From the NCBI RefSeq assembly GCF_011516825.1, contig NZ_WOTA01000010.1:1-64000 (forward strand): a DNA stretch of 64,000 bases, read 5' to 3'. Position 1 is the first letter of the stretch; every line of letters begins with the position of its first letter. The stretch is from Acetobacter oeni. Its GTDB lineage: Bacteria; Pseudomonadota; Alphaproteobacteria; Acetobacterales; Acetobacteraceae. Below the pieces are notes generated by a model. That model searched no databases and had not been told where the DNA came from. It worked only from the letters and a program-made list of their open reading frames with translations. The translations under genes and the position numbers were made by a program. This document shows, piece after piece, positions 45,596 to 54,319 of this stretch.

Positions 45596-46662
45596 CGATA
45601 CGAACCAAAAAAGGAGACATGTTTTCCGAGCCTGTGGGGGCTCTGGTGAACACTGTTAACTGTGTCGGCGTTATGGGAAAAGGCGTCGCTCTGGAGTTCA
45701 AGAACAGATGGCCCGCAAATTTCCGCGCCTACAAATCTTTGTGCGATGCCAAAGGTTTAAGTCCCGGCCAAGTATTCGTCTTCGATACCAAGGAGTTGTT
45801 TGCCTCAGAAGGACCGCGATACCTGATCAACTTCCCAACGAAGGCCCATTGGCGCTCGAAGTCCAAGATTGAGTACATTGAAGACGGTCTCGATGCACTC
45901 GTCGAGGCGATTCAAGAACACGAGATAACGTCCATTGCGATCCCCCCTCTTGGTTGCGGAAATGGCGGACTGGACTGGACGGATGTGCGCCCTTTGATCG
46001 AAGCGAAGCTTTCGTCTCTTAGTGACGTCGAGATTGTTTTGTTCGCGCCCAAGAATGCCACCGACGTCCCTGAGCACGTTCATTCGAGCCTGCCGATGAC
46101 TTTCCAGCGTGCGATTTTGCTCAAAGCTCTCAACGATCTCGAACGCTACTTCAACGGGTCTTTTGACAGAATTTCGCTGCAAAAAATCGCATATTTCCTG
46201 CAAGCTTTGGGCGTGGACTTCAAACTCAGGTTTGCCCGCAATCTTCATGGCCCTTATTCGGAAACCTTGAAGCTTGCCTACATCTCGATGGAGCGTCGTG
46301 GAATGATCGACGGTTTCTTAAGTGGCGAGCGCCAATCGCATGTGACGCCCAGTGGGTGTGCCGTTGCGAACGAGTTTTTGAACCAAGCCGGAACTGCTGC
46401 AAGTGACATTATTGATCGTTTGAACAAGCTGGTTCAGGGCTACGAAAGCCCTTACGGATTGGAGCTTCTTTCCTCGGTCCATTTGCTTGCCCATCACGAA
46501 GGCCATTTTCCAGTTGAGAAGATCATTCGCGAGATGCAGGGATGGAGTGAGGCCAAGCGGAACCAATTTAGTGAGGACGCGATCCGGGCTGCATACGACC
46601 GTCTTAAAGACGATGGCCTTTTGCACCAGATGAAGCCAAACGATGCCGAACTTTCAATTTGA
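45592..46662 (+). CDS. darG: DarG antitoxin (macrodomain ADP-ribosylglycohydrolase)
   Basis: This 356-aa protein has an N-terminal macrodomain (1-155): KKGDMFSEPVGALVNTVNCV, GVMGKGVALEFKNRWP, the LINFPTKAHWR segment with K84, and IPPLGCGNGGLDW. This domain removes ADP-ribose from DNA. The C-terminal part (about 165-350; LNDLERYFNGSFDRISLQKI, NLHGPYSETLKLAY) is the usual DarG DNA/toxin-binding region. ATG 45592 matches the family start and overlaps the darT stop, so toxin and antitoxin are translationally coupled with the toxin first. Confidence 0.92.
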   Translation: MTIRTKKGDMFSEPVGALVNTVNCVGVMGKGVALEFKNRWPANFRAYKSLCDAKGLSPGQVFVFDTKELFASEGPRYLINFPTKAHWRSKSKIEYIEDGLDALVEAIQEHEITSIAIPPLGCGNGGLDWTDVRPLIEAKLSSLSDVEIVLFAPKNATDVPEHVHSSLPMTFQRAILLKALNDLERYFNGSFDRISLQKIAYFLQALGVDFKLRFARNLHGPYSETLKLAYISMERRGMIDGFLSGERQSHVTPSGCAVANEFLNQAGTAASDIIDRLNKLVQGYESPYGLELLSSVHLLAHHEGHFPVEKIIREMQGWSEAKRNQFSEDAIRAAYDRLKDDGLLHQMKPNDAELSI

Positions 46663-47021
46663 TCAATAGACTTCTGCTTGCGTTTGGCTGTCTCTCTAGT
46701 CTTGTCGTGGTTGTGTGAATGTGGCGTAAGCCCGGTTTGGCGGGCCGCGTCGCAGCATTGCGAAGTTATTTCGAGTGTCCGAATGGGCCGGCAGCAACAG
46801 TTAGAGCAGGTGAGGACCTCACCGACCCGAGATGCACTCCTGCGCAAGTCGGCTGATTAGCTTTGAACCAGTTATGTCCGCTATCGGGAAAAAGACCGGA
46901 AAACTCTATGTCCGGAGAGAGGCGTAAGCGGACATATTTTCGTAAGATTTATGCCCGGATTTTAATAAATCGGGGTGAAGGGGCCTGTGGCCCCTTCCGG
47001 GTTCGGGCGGCGCCCGGGGTT
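46663..47021. other. 359-bp region between darG and recA, with inverted repeats
   Basis: No gene is supported. It contains TATGTCCGCT (46873-46882) and its exact inverse AGCGGACATA (46927-46936), 44 bp apart, and then a partial repeat copy next to recA. It may include the right edge of an acquired segment. Confidence 0.5.
46978..47020 (+). repeat. dispersed palindromic repeat, partial copy 9
   Basis: GAAGGGGCCTGTGGCCCCTTC-type hairpin followed by GGGTTCGGGCGGCGCCCGGG, matching the right half of copy 4. It lies directly at the recA 3' end and may act in its termination, though no long T-tract is present. Confidence 0.5.
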
Positions 47022-48077
47022 TCAGTCCTCGTCAGTTTCGTTGTCCGGGCCGGTCATCATGGCTTCGGCGACGATGCCGGCCTGTTCGCGTACTTTCCGT
47101 TCTATTTCGTGGGCCATTTCGGGGTGATCGCGCAGGAAGTTTTTCGCGTTTTCGCGGCCCTGGCCGATGCGCTGGCTGTCGCAGGAGAACCAGGCGCCGG
47201 ATTTTTCGACGACGCCGGCTTTGACGCCGAGATCGACCAGTTCGCCCATTTTGCTGATGCCCTCGCCGTACATGATGTCGAATTCGACCTGACGGAACGG
47301 GGGCGCCATTTTGTTTTTCACTACTTTGACGCGGGTCTGGTTGCCGGTGACTTCATCCTTGTCCTTGATGGCACCGATGCGGCGGATATCGAGTCGGATG
47401 GAGGCGTAGAATTTCAGGGCGTTGCCGCCTGTGGTGGTTTCGGGGTTGCCGAACATCACGCCGATTTTCAGACGGATCTGGTTGAGGAAGATCAGCAGCG
47501 TGTTCGAGCGCGAGACAGTGCCGGTGAGTTTGCGGAGAGCCTGGCTCATCAGGCGCGCGTGCAGGCCGACATGGCTGTCGCCCATATCGCCTTCGAGTTC
47601 GGCGCGCGGCACGAGGGCGGCGACGCTGTCCACGACCAGCACATCGATGGCGCCGGAGCGGACGAGGGTGTCGGCGATTTCCAGTGCCTGCTCACCGGCA
47701 TCGGGCTGGCTGATCAGCAGGTTGTCCACATCCACGCCCAGTTTGCGGGCGTAGCCGGGATCGAGCGCGTGTTCGGCATCGATGAAGGCGCAGGTGCCGC
47801 CTTTTTTCTGGGCTTCGGCGATCGCGTGCAGGGCGAGCGTTGTCTTGCCCGAGCTTTCCGGCCCGTAGATCTCGACGATGCGGCCTCGCGGGAGGCCGCC
47901 GATCCCGAGTGCGATATCGAGTCCGAGCGAGCCTGTGGAGATACAGTTCGCTTCTTCCTTCGGCCGCTGGCCGAGGCGCATGACCGATCCCTTGCCGAAC
48001 GCCCGTTCGATCTGGCTCAATGCGCCTTCGAGCGCTTTTGTCTTATCCATTTCCATTCCCTGAATCCCGATTTCCAC
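47022..48077 (-). CDS. recA: recombinase RecA
   Basis: This protein (about 351 aa) drives homologous recombination and LexA/UmuD cleavage. Landmarks: [20 protein letters not shown], Walker [77 protein letters not shown] (two parts). GTG 48077 is favoured by AGAGGAGG at 6-base spacing; ATG 48056 or 48050 (MDKTKAL) are alternatives that match family N-termini. The reading frame is open to 48152. An SOS box lies about 230 bp upstream. The acidic tail is normal. Confidence 0.95.
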   Translation of the reverse strand: MEIGIQGMEMDKTKALEGALSQIERAFGKGSVMRLGQRPKEEANCISTGSLGLDIALGIGGLPRGRIVEIYGPESSGKTTLALHAIAEAQKKGGTCAFIDAEHALDPGYARKLGVDVDNLLISQPDAGEQALEIADTLVRSGAIDVLVVDSVAALVPRAELEGDMGDSHVGLHARLMSQALRKLTGTVSRSNTLLIFLNQIRLKIGVMFGNPETTTGGNALKFYASIRLDIRRIGAIKDKDEVTGNQTRVKVVKNKMAPPFRQVEFDIMYGEGISKMGELVDLGVKAGVVEKSGAWFSCDSQRIGQGRENAKNFLRDHPEMAHEIERKVREQAGIVAEAMMTGPDNETDED

Positions 48078-48306
48078 CGCTGGCCTCCTCTGGAGAGAGA
48101 ACAGCGACGGCGTCCCGGGCCCGAAAGCCACGTTTGTCGCCGAGTCTGTCACAGCCTGAGCCTCTCCGGCAATGAGGCGGAACCGGAATTCGCTCCGGGC
48201 CGCTCTGTCTGTTTCCTGGATACCGCAGGAATCCGGACGTTTCCGTCCGCTGCGGTCTGAAGCGTAAACGAGCCGTTAATAATTCGTTCGCGTTTGTTCT
48301 ATTTGG

Positions 48307-48321
48307 AACAAAAAAGGAACA
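48307..48321 (-). promoter_or_regulatory. LexA-type SOS box upstream of recA
   Basis: On the minus strand the site reads GTTCCTTTTTTGTTC, an exact GTTC-N7-GTTC, the direct-repeat LexA site of alphaproteobacteria. It lies upstream of recA on the same strand. Additional GTTC words nearby (48287-48290, 48297-48300, plus strand) are 6 bases apart and do not fit the N7 rule. Confidence 0.7.
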
Positions 48322-48355
48322 AATGCAAGGAGAACAGTTTGCTTTCATGAACCTG

Positions 48356-48472
48356 GGCTCTGCCCGGACCCGGCAGGGACCGCAGGGTCCGGCACTCCAT
48401 ATGTTGATAAATAAACGGGGTTCCAAAGACCCGGGTCTTTGGTGGGTTTAAGGGCAAAGCCCTGAGAACTCT
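48356..48472 (-). repeat. dispersed palindromic repeat, copy 10
   Basis: Full copy: GGGCTCTGCCCGGACCCGGC, AGGGACCGCAGGGTCC, TTGATAAATAAACGGGG, CCAAAGACCCGGGTCTTTGG and AGGGCAAAGCCCTGAGA. It lies between the recA upstream region and the 3' end of the DUF202 gene. Confidence 0.75.
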
Positions 48473-48490
48473 GCTGCCTGCCGGCGGTGT

Positions 48491-48862
48491 TCAGGTGGTC
48501 AGCAGCATGATGAAGGCAAAGACTCCGACCAGTCCCAGCACGCAGACAAGGATGATGCTGAGCGGATTCACGCCGACGGAATGTGTATCCGGCGAGAGGA
48601 TATCGCGGCGGGCGGCGAGGTAATGCCACAGGGCGGCGGGCAGCAGGATCGTGCCGGCGGCCACCAGGGCCGCGCCCAGCAGGGAGGCCGGGCCGCGCGG
48701 GCCGACGCCTGTCAGATGCGTGGGCGGGATATGGGCGACGAGACGCAGGAACAGGTCAAATTTTGCCAGGAAGCAGCCGAACGCGATGATGGCGAGGGCG
48801 GTTCTGACCCAGGCGAGAAAGGTGCGTTCGTTCGCCGCGTGGTCGGTGTAGCGGGGGATCAT
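48491..48862 (-). CDS. DUF202 (YidH) family membrane protein
   Basis: This 123-aa inner-membrane protein has the DUF202 start DHAANERTFLAWVRTALAII and three membrane segments (about 20-40, 60-82, 98-120; the last LSIILVCVLGLVGVFAFIML). Function in bacteria is not established; eukaryotic relatives carry the domain in vacuolar transport chaperones. The O-antigen-ligase-like gene lies just upstream on the same strand, 102 bp away. Confidence 0.85.
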   Translation of the reverse strand: MIPRYTDHAANERTFLAWVRTALAIIAFGCFLAKFDLFLRLVAHIPPTHLTGVGPRGPASLLGAALVAAGTILLPAALWHYLAARRDILSPDTHSVGVNPLSIILVCVLGLVGVFAFIMLLTT

Positions 48863-48964
48863 GGTCCGGGTCTTTCGCCTTTAAGGCTGTATGTCGTTGT
48901 CACGGACGGGCTGCTTTGGTTATGCGGTTGCGGGCGGGAAGACGGTGCTTTCAGGGACATGCTT

Positions 48965-50383
48965 TCAGGGCGGGCCGGGGCGAAGATATGCGCCTGAGGC
49001 GGCCAGCGCCCATCCGGCTGTGAGGAACAGCCATCCGGCAGGCGGGACGGAGAACAGGGCGCTGGTGCTGGCCAGGGGCCAGAGCTGGACACAGCAGGCG
49101 ACCAGAAGCATGGCGTTGCGCGGGGTGGCGGGGACGGTCGCAGGGACATCCGAGACCCGCTCCGCGCCGTGGGCCGGGAGGTGCGGACGGGCGATGAGTC
49201 GCAGCCAGCACAGCGCCATTGCCATGAACAGGAGCAGGCCGGGCAGGCCGGCGGCTGTGGCGGCCTGGAGGTAGTAATTATGCGGGTGGAGGTTACAGCC
49301 TGCTTCCGGCGGCGCGATATAGGGGATGCCGAGCAGCTTCATGTCGTGGACATATTGCGGATCGAGGCAGTGGAGCCGGAAGCCGTCGAATCCCACGCCG
49401 AGCCAGGGGTGGGCGGCGACCATGGCGCTGGCGCGGCCGAAGAGCTGGCCGTAATCGCTGGAGGCGAAGTGGCTCATCTGGTGGCTGAATTTCAGCACCA
49501 GCTTGGCGTAGGTGGGTGGCGAGACGACCGGGAGCGCGGCGAGGAGCGCGGCACCCAGGACGAAGGCGCCGAGGACGGGCAGGCGCATCGGTCTGACCAG
49601 CAGGGCGGTGAGCAGCAGTCCGACGCAGGTCAGGAGGGTGGGCATCCGCTGGCCGATCAGGATCATCGTGACGACGGAGAGCAGGAGCAGGGCGGCGCCG
49701 GTGAGGCGGGAGCGATGGTCGGTTTTTTGCAGGCGTGTCAGGATGCCCGGCATGAGGCCGGGGAACAGGACCATCAGCAGGGCGCTGCCGGCTTTCGGGT
49801 GGACGAAGGGGCCGGTCAGGGCGCCGTCTCCCCAGCGCGGGTCACCGAACAGGTTGGTGCCGGTGAGATACTGTTCCCAGCATTCCAGGATCGTCCAGAT
49901 GGCGAGAAAGGCGCAGACGGCACCGAGCGCCCGCTGTGCCCGGGGGCCGGTCAGCACCCAGTAAGCGAGGGCGGCGCAGAAGACGAAGAAGCGGAGGGTG
50001 AGCAGGCCCTGGACGAAGGAGGCGGCGGGTCCGGCGAGGGCGGAGGAGAGGGAGATCAGGCCCCATAAGGCGAGGCCGCACTGCATCCAGCGGGCACGGA
50101 GCCAGGACCAGTCGCGCAGCAGGGCGCTGCGGACCAGGAACAGCATGGCGACGATGGACAGATCGGCGTCGGCCATGGCGCGGGCGCGAAACAGCAGGAC
50201 GGGGAGGAGGACGGTGAGGAGGGTAGCGAGGGTCCGCAGGGCCGGTTGCAGGATGATCGCGCCGGGGGAGAGGCCGGGCATGGCGTTGCCGAAGCCGGAG
50301 GCCGTGCCGTCAGCGGTCGTGCTGTTGCCGGCTGTACTGCTGTCGGCGCGAAAGCCGTTCATGACGAAGACGTTCAGCTTCAT
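48965..50383 (-). CDS. O-antigen ligase-like (Wzy/WaaL-type) membrane protein
   Basis: This 472-aa protein has about 10-12 membrane segments and the large periplasmic loop typical of the Wzy_C family: LFGRASAMVAAHPWLGVGF, then LHPHNYYLQAATAAGLPGLL with conserved His residues near 380. Such proteins ligate O-antigen to lipid A-core or polymerise surface polysaccharide. The first about 40 residues are polar and atypical; the true start may be M8 or M35. No other polysaccharide gene is near, so the exact substrate is unknown. Confidence 0.82.
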   Translation of the reverse strand: MKLNVFVMNGFRADSSTAGNSTTADGTASGFGNAMPGLSPGAIILQPALRTLATLLTVLLPVLLFRARAMADADLSIVAMLFLVRSALLRDWSWLRARWMQCGLALWGLISLSSALAGPAASFVQGLLTLRFFVFCAALAYWVLTGPRAQRALGAVCAFLAIWTILECWEQYLTGTNLFGDPRWGDGALTGPFVHPKAGSALLMVLFPGLMPGILTRLQKTDHRSRLTGAALLLLSVVTMILIGQRMPTLLTCVGLLLTALLVRPMRLPVLGAFVLGAALLAALPVVSPPTYAKLVLKFSHQMSHFASSDYGQLFGRASAMVAAHPWLGVGFDGFRLHCLDPQYVHDMKLLGIPYIAPPEAGCNLHPHNYYLQAATAAGLPGLLLFMAMALCWLRLIARPHLPAHGAERVSDVPATVPATPRNAMLLVACCVQLWPLASTSALFSVPPAGWLFLTAGWALAASGAYLRPGPP

Positions 50384-50456
50384 AGGTCAGAAGGGCTCTG
50401 CTCTCATGGGGGACCGGCTCGCTCCGAGCCCGGGGACGGGTGCGGGGACCGGGCGG

Positions 50457-51983
50457 TCAGGTGCCTGTTCCGCCGACGGTCAGGCCGGTCATTTTCAGGG
50501 TTGGCTGGCCGACGCCGACGGGTACGCCCTGCCCGGCCTTGCCGCAGGTGCCGATGCCGGGATCGAGCGCGACATCGGCGCCGATCATCGAGACGGTTTT
50601 CATGGCGTCCGCGCCGTTGCCTATCAGGGTCGCGCCTTTGACGGGGTATGTCACCTTTCCGTTCTCGATCATGTAGGCTTCGGAGGCGGCGAACACGAAC
50701 TTGCCGGAGGTGATGTCCACCTGGCCGCCGCCGAAATTCACGGCGTAGAGGCCACGTTTGACGGAGCCGATCATCTCGTCCGCTGTTGCGTTGCCGCCGA
50801 GCATCAGCGTGTTGGTCATGCGGGGCAACGGGACGTGGGCGTAGGACTGGCGGCGGCCGTTTCCGGTCGGGGCGACGCCCATGAGGCGGGCGTTCAGGCG
50901 GTCCTGGATGAAGCCGGTGAGGATACCGTCCTCGATCATGACGGTGCGACCGGTTGGGGTGCCTTCGTCATCGACGGTGAGGCTGCCGCGCCTGTCGGGG
51001 AGGGTGCCGTCATCGATGACGGTTACGCCCGGGCTGGCGACGCGCTGGCCCATGAGGTCGGAGAACATGGAGGTTTTCTTGCGGTTGAAATCGCCTTCCA
51101 GCCCGTGTCCGACGGCCTCGTGCAGCAGGATTCCGGGCCAGCCGGCGCCGAGCACGACTTCCATTTCCCCGGCGGGAGCGGGTTTTGCGTCCAGGCTGAT
51201 CATGGCCATGCGGAAGGCTTCGTCCACGGCGCCGCGCCATGCGTCTTCTTCCAGCAGTTTCGCCACGCTGTAGCGACCGCCGAAGCCGTGCGAGCCGCTT
51301 TCGCGCAGTCCGTCCCGTTCGACGACGATGCTGACATTGAGGCGCACGAGAGGGCGGAGATCCGCGACCCGGACACCATCGGCGCGGACGATCTGGACGG
51401 TCTGCCATTCGGACGAGAGCGAGGCCATGACCTGCACGACGCGGGAATCGAGGCCGCGCGCATAGGCGTCGATTTCGCCGAGCAGGCTGGCGCGTCTGAC
51501 GAAATCGGTGCCGTCGAGCGGATTGATTTCGGTGTAGAGGTGGGTGTTTGTCGGGCGGGGCGGCGGTGCCATGAGTCCGGAGCGGCCGTTACGCACCTGC
51601 TGCACGGTCTCTCCCGCGCGGCGGAGGGAGACGGCGCTGATTTCGTCGGAGTGGGCGAACCCTGTTTCCTCGCCGAGCACGCTGCGCAGGCCGAAGCCGC
51701 TGCTTGTGTTGAAGGAGGCGGAGCGGATCACGCCGTCATCGAGCGACAGGCCTTCGCTCTCGCGGTATTCGAGGAACAGCTCTCCGTCATCCATGCCGTT
51801 CAGCACCTGCGACGTGATGGTTGCGGCTTCGTCCCGGCTGAGCAGAGCGCCGCTGCGTCCGAAGAACAGTTCATCGGTGGCGGCGAGAGGCCCCAGCCCT
51901 TCGACAGATGACCGGCGGCTGCGTGTCTCCGATGCGACTGCGTCAGGGCCGGGAGCGGTCGGGGTTGAGGCTGAGGACGACAT
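50457..51983 (-). CDS. tldD: metalloprotease TldD
   Basis: This 508-aa protein is the TldD subunit of the TldD/TldE protease, which in enterobacteria degrades unfolded peptides and matures microcin B17. The zinc motif HEAVGH (H288, H293) sits in ILLHEAVGHGLEGDF. Other family parts: ELFLEYRESEGLSLDDGVIR, RRQSYAHVPLPRMTNTLML and VKRGLYAVNFGGGQVDITSG. ATG 51983 follows GGGAG. tldE is not adjacent. Because TldD can process peptide precursors, its presence may matter for the peptide locus at 17.8-26.7 kb, but this is speculative. Confidence 0.92.
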   Translation of the reverse strand: MSSSASTPTAPGPDAVASETRSRRSSVEGLGPLAATDELFFGRSGALLSRDEAATITSQVLNGMDDGELFLEYRESEGLSLDDGVIRSASFNTSSGFGLRSVLGEETGFAHSDEISAVSLRRAGETVQQVRNGRSGLMAPPPRPTNTHLYTEINPLDGTDFVRRASLLGEIDAYARGLDSRVVQVMASLSSEWQTVQIVRADGVRVADLRPLVRLNVSIVVERDGLRESGSHGFGGRYSVAKLLEEDAWRGAVDEAFRMAMISLDAKPAPAGEMEVVLGAGWPGILLHEAVGHGLEGDFNRKKTSMFSDLMGQRVASPGVTVIDDGTLPDRRGSLTVDDEGTPTGRTVMIEDGILTGFIQDRLNARLMGVAPTGNGRRQSYAHVPLPRMTNTLMLGGNATADEMIGSVKRGLYAVNFGGGQVDITSGKFVFAASEAYMIENGKVTYPVKGATLIGNGADAMKTVSMIGADVALDPGIGTCGKAGQGVPVGVGQPTLKMTGLTVGGTGT

Positions 51984-52182
51984 GAGCAAAACTCCCGGAG
52001 AGGCGGAGCCGGAAGAACCGACTCCGAAAAAACTGGGTAACATATTGGGTGGTCTGTCAGGATTCACCACCCGGATACACTCCTGTGTCATAACTGATTT
52101 TCCCGCGCACCGGAAAACCCGGACGGATTTCAACCGCTTTAATCCCGAGGTCGGGCCGACCGGGGACTGGAAAGGATAGTTT

Positions 52183-54156
52183 TTGAGGCTGCTGAATTCG
52201 CACCGTTCGCTGCTGGCTCGCCTGCCTGTTTTCAGTGCTGTTTTCCTGCCCGGAATGGCTCGTCCCGCTCTGGCCCTGCTGCTTCTGGCCGGGGCTGCGG
52301 GACTGGCGCCGGATGCCCGCGCGCAGTCGGTGGCTGCTGAACCGACGCAGGTCACGCAGACCGTGGTGGGGCAGACCGCTCCCGTGGCCCCGGTTATTCT
52401 GCTCCATCCGACGGTGGTCCCGGCTTCGTATTCGACCGTACGCGTCGATACGTCTCAGGATCTGCGGCCGCCTTCGATCGCGCTGGACGGCCTGTTCGCG
52501 GCGATTGGCGAGGCGAGGATTTTCACCGATGCCAAGGCGGCGGCGGATGCTTATCCGAGCCTTCCGCCGTCCGAGATTCTGACGGCCTGGCGGGCGCAGA
52601 AGAACGATCCGGGTTTCGATCTCAAGACGTTCGTGGCGACCTATTTCACGATTCCGGCTTTTGTCTCGGCGGCTTATCAGCGCAAGCCGGGGGAGAGTGT
52701 GCGGGATTACATCTCCGGCATGTGGACGGTGCTGACGCGGCCGCCGGACACGCCGCAGCCATGGTCCTCGCTTCTGCCGCTTGCCGAGAAATATGTCGTT
52801 CCGGGCGGGCGGTTCAGCGAAATCTATTACTGGGACAGCTATTTCACGATGATTGGTCTCAATGAGGATGGCCGGACCGATCTTCTGCGGACAACATTGC
52901 AGGATCTGGCTTCGCTGATCGACCGTTACGGTCACATCCCCAATGGCAGTCGCACTTATTATCTGAGCCGGTCGCAGCCGGCTTTTTTCGCGCTGATGAT
53001 CGATCTGCTGGCGACGCATGATGGTCAGAACACGTACAAAACGTTTCTGCCCGAGTTGCAGCGTGAATATGATTACTGGGTGGATGGCGCGGCGACGCTC
53101 GAGCCCGGGCATGCCTGGCGTCATGCCGTGCGTCTGAAGGACGGCACGCTGATGGTGCGTCCGTGGGACGATCTGGATACGCCGCGTGACGAGAGCTATC
53201 CGCAGGACATTGCCACGGCGGCGTCCACGAAGCGGCCAGCGGGCGAGGTCTGGCGTGATCTTCGCGGCGGGTCAGAGACCGGCTGGGATTTCTCGTCCCG
53301 CTGGCTGGCTGATCATCATACGCTGAACACGATCATCACGACGGATCTCATAACGGTCGAGATGAACTGTGCCGTTGCGCATCTCGCGGAGACGCTTTCC
53401 AGAGCTTACGCGATCACCGGCGACAGGGCGTCGGCGGATCGTTATGCGAAAGACGCCGCGCAGCGGATTGCGGCCATTCGCCGGGTTCTGTGGGACGAAA
53501 AGCGTGGTGCGTTCTATGATTATGACTGGAAGACGGAGCAGCTCAGCGATGTGCTGTCCGGCGCGACGGCGGCGCCGCTGTTCTTCCGGATGGCGACGAA
53601 CGATCAGGCGCATACCATTGCGAAGACGCTGCGGGAAAAGCTGCTGAAAACGGGTGGTCTGACGGCGACCGATGTCGTCAGCGGGCAGCAATGGGATTCA
53701 CCGAATGGCTGGGCGCCCTTGCAGTGGATGGCGATCAAGGGTCTCAACCAGTATGGCGAGGATGCGCTGGCGGAGGAGATTGCACAGCGCTGGATGGCGC
53801 GGGTGATCGGCACTTACGAGAAAAGTGGTGTTCTTTACGAGAAGTATGATGTTGTCGCGCAGGATATCAGTCCGACCGGGGGTGCCGGCGGGGGTGAGTA
53901 TCCGATGCAGATCGGGTTTGGCTGGACCAATGGCACGCTGCTGGCGCTGATGAATCGCTATCCGCAGGATGTTCAGCGGATTCTGACGAAGAACCCGCTG
54001 GCGGGGCAGGAATCGAAAGATAATCCGGCGACGGAGGAGTCCGAGGCGGCGCCGGTTCCGGTTGTCAGGAAACCGACGATGACGGGGCAGGTGCCTTTGC
54101 CGTTGCCGGCGCAGGCTCAGGCTCAGGATAACGGTTTGCAGGTGGTGCCGCACTGA
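52183..54156 (+). CDS. treA: periplasmic alpha,alpha-trehalase (GH37)
   Basis: This 657-aa glycosidase splits trehalose to two glucoses. Both trehalase signatures are present: PGGRFSEIYYWDSYF and QWDSPNGWAPLQWMA. The RPWDDLDTPRDESY and GGGEYPMQIGFGWTNG segments are also typical. A signal peptide (FLPGMARPALALLLLAGAAG...ARAQS) places it in the periplasm. It appears to start at TTG 52183 after AAAGGA; no ATG fits as well. It is divergent from tldD. The C-terminal 60 residues are polar and rich in Pro, Gln and Glu. Confidence 0.92.
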   Translation: MRLLNSHRSLLARLPVFSAVFLPGMARPALALLLLAGAAGLAPDARAQSVAAEPTQVTQTVVGQTAPVAPVILLHPTVVPASYSTVRVDTSQDLRPPSIALDGLFAAIGEARIFTDAKAAADAYPSLPPSEILTAWRAQKNDPGFDLKTFVATYFTIPAFVSAAYQRKPGESVRDYISGMWTVLTRPPDTPQPWSSLLPLAEKYVVPGGRFSEIYYWDSYFTMIGLNEDGRTDLLRTTLQDLASLIDRYGHIPNGSRTYYLSRSQPAFFALMIDLLATHDGQNTYKTFLPELQREYDYWVDGAATLEPGHAWRHAVRLKDGTLMVRPWDDLDTPRDESYPQDIATAASTKRPAGEVWRDLRGGSETGWDFSSRWLADHHTLNTIITTDLITVEMNCAVAHLAETLSRAYAITGDRASADRYAKDAAQRIAAIRRVLWDEKRGAFYDYDWKTEQLSDVLSGATAAPLFFRMATNDQAHTIAKTLREKLLKTGGLTATDVVSGQQWDSPNGWAPLQWMAIKGLNQYGEDALAEEIAQRWMARVIGTYEKSGVLYEKYDVVAQDISPTGGAGGGEYPMQIGFGWTNGTLLALMNRYPQDVQRILTKNPLAGQESKDNPATEESEAAPVPVVRKPTMTGQVPLPLPAQAQAQDNGLQVVPH

Positions 54157-54176
54157 ACCGATGGCGGGGTCTGGAA

Positions 54177-54296
54177 CCGGGCTCTGTGCCCGGACCCGGC
54201 AGGAGCCAAAGGCCCCTGCACCGTTTTATAAACAGACCGGTTTCCAAAGACCCGGGCCTTTGGCGGGTTTCAGGGCAAAGCCCTGAGAAAAGCGTC
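54177..54296 (-). repeat. dispersed palindromic repeat, copy 11
   Basis: Full copy: GGGCTCTGTGCCCGGACCCG, AGGAGCCAAAGGCCCCTGCA, TTATAAACAGACCGG, CCAAAGACCCGGGCCTTTGG and CAGGGCAAAGCCCTGAGA. It lies between the convergent treA and dnaJ genes. Confidence 0.8.
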
Positions 54297-54319
54297 CCCT
54301 GTAAAAGCCTACGACCCGG

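Noticed and set aside
46863-48260. Open frame of 465 codons on the plus strand opposite recA
   Set aside because: It is the reverse complement of recA in a high-GC region where antisense frames stay open. It has repetitive Gly/Ala/Val/Asp composition and no family features.
48287-48300. Second SOS-like pair GTTC-N6-GTTC near recA
   Set aside because: The spacing is 6, not the 7 needed by the alphaproteobacterial LexA site; only the 48307-48321 pair fits.
49998-51911. Open frame of 637 codons on the plus strand opposite the O-antigen-ligase-like gene and tldD
   Set aside because: It spans two well-supported genes in antisense and shows no domain of its own.
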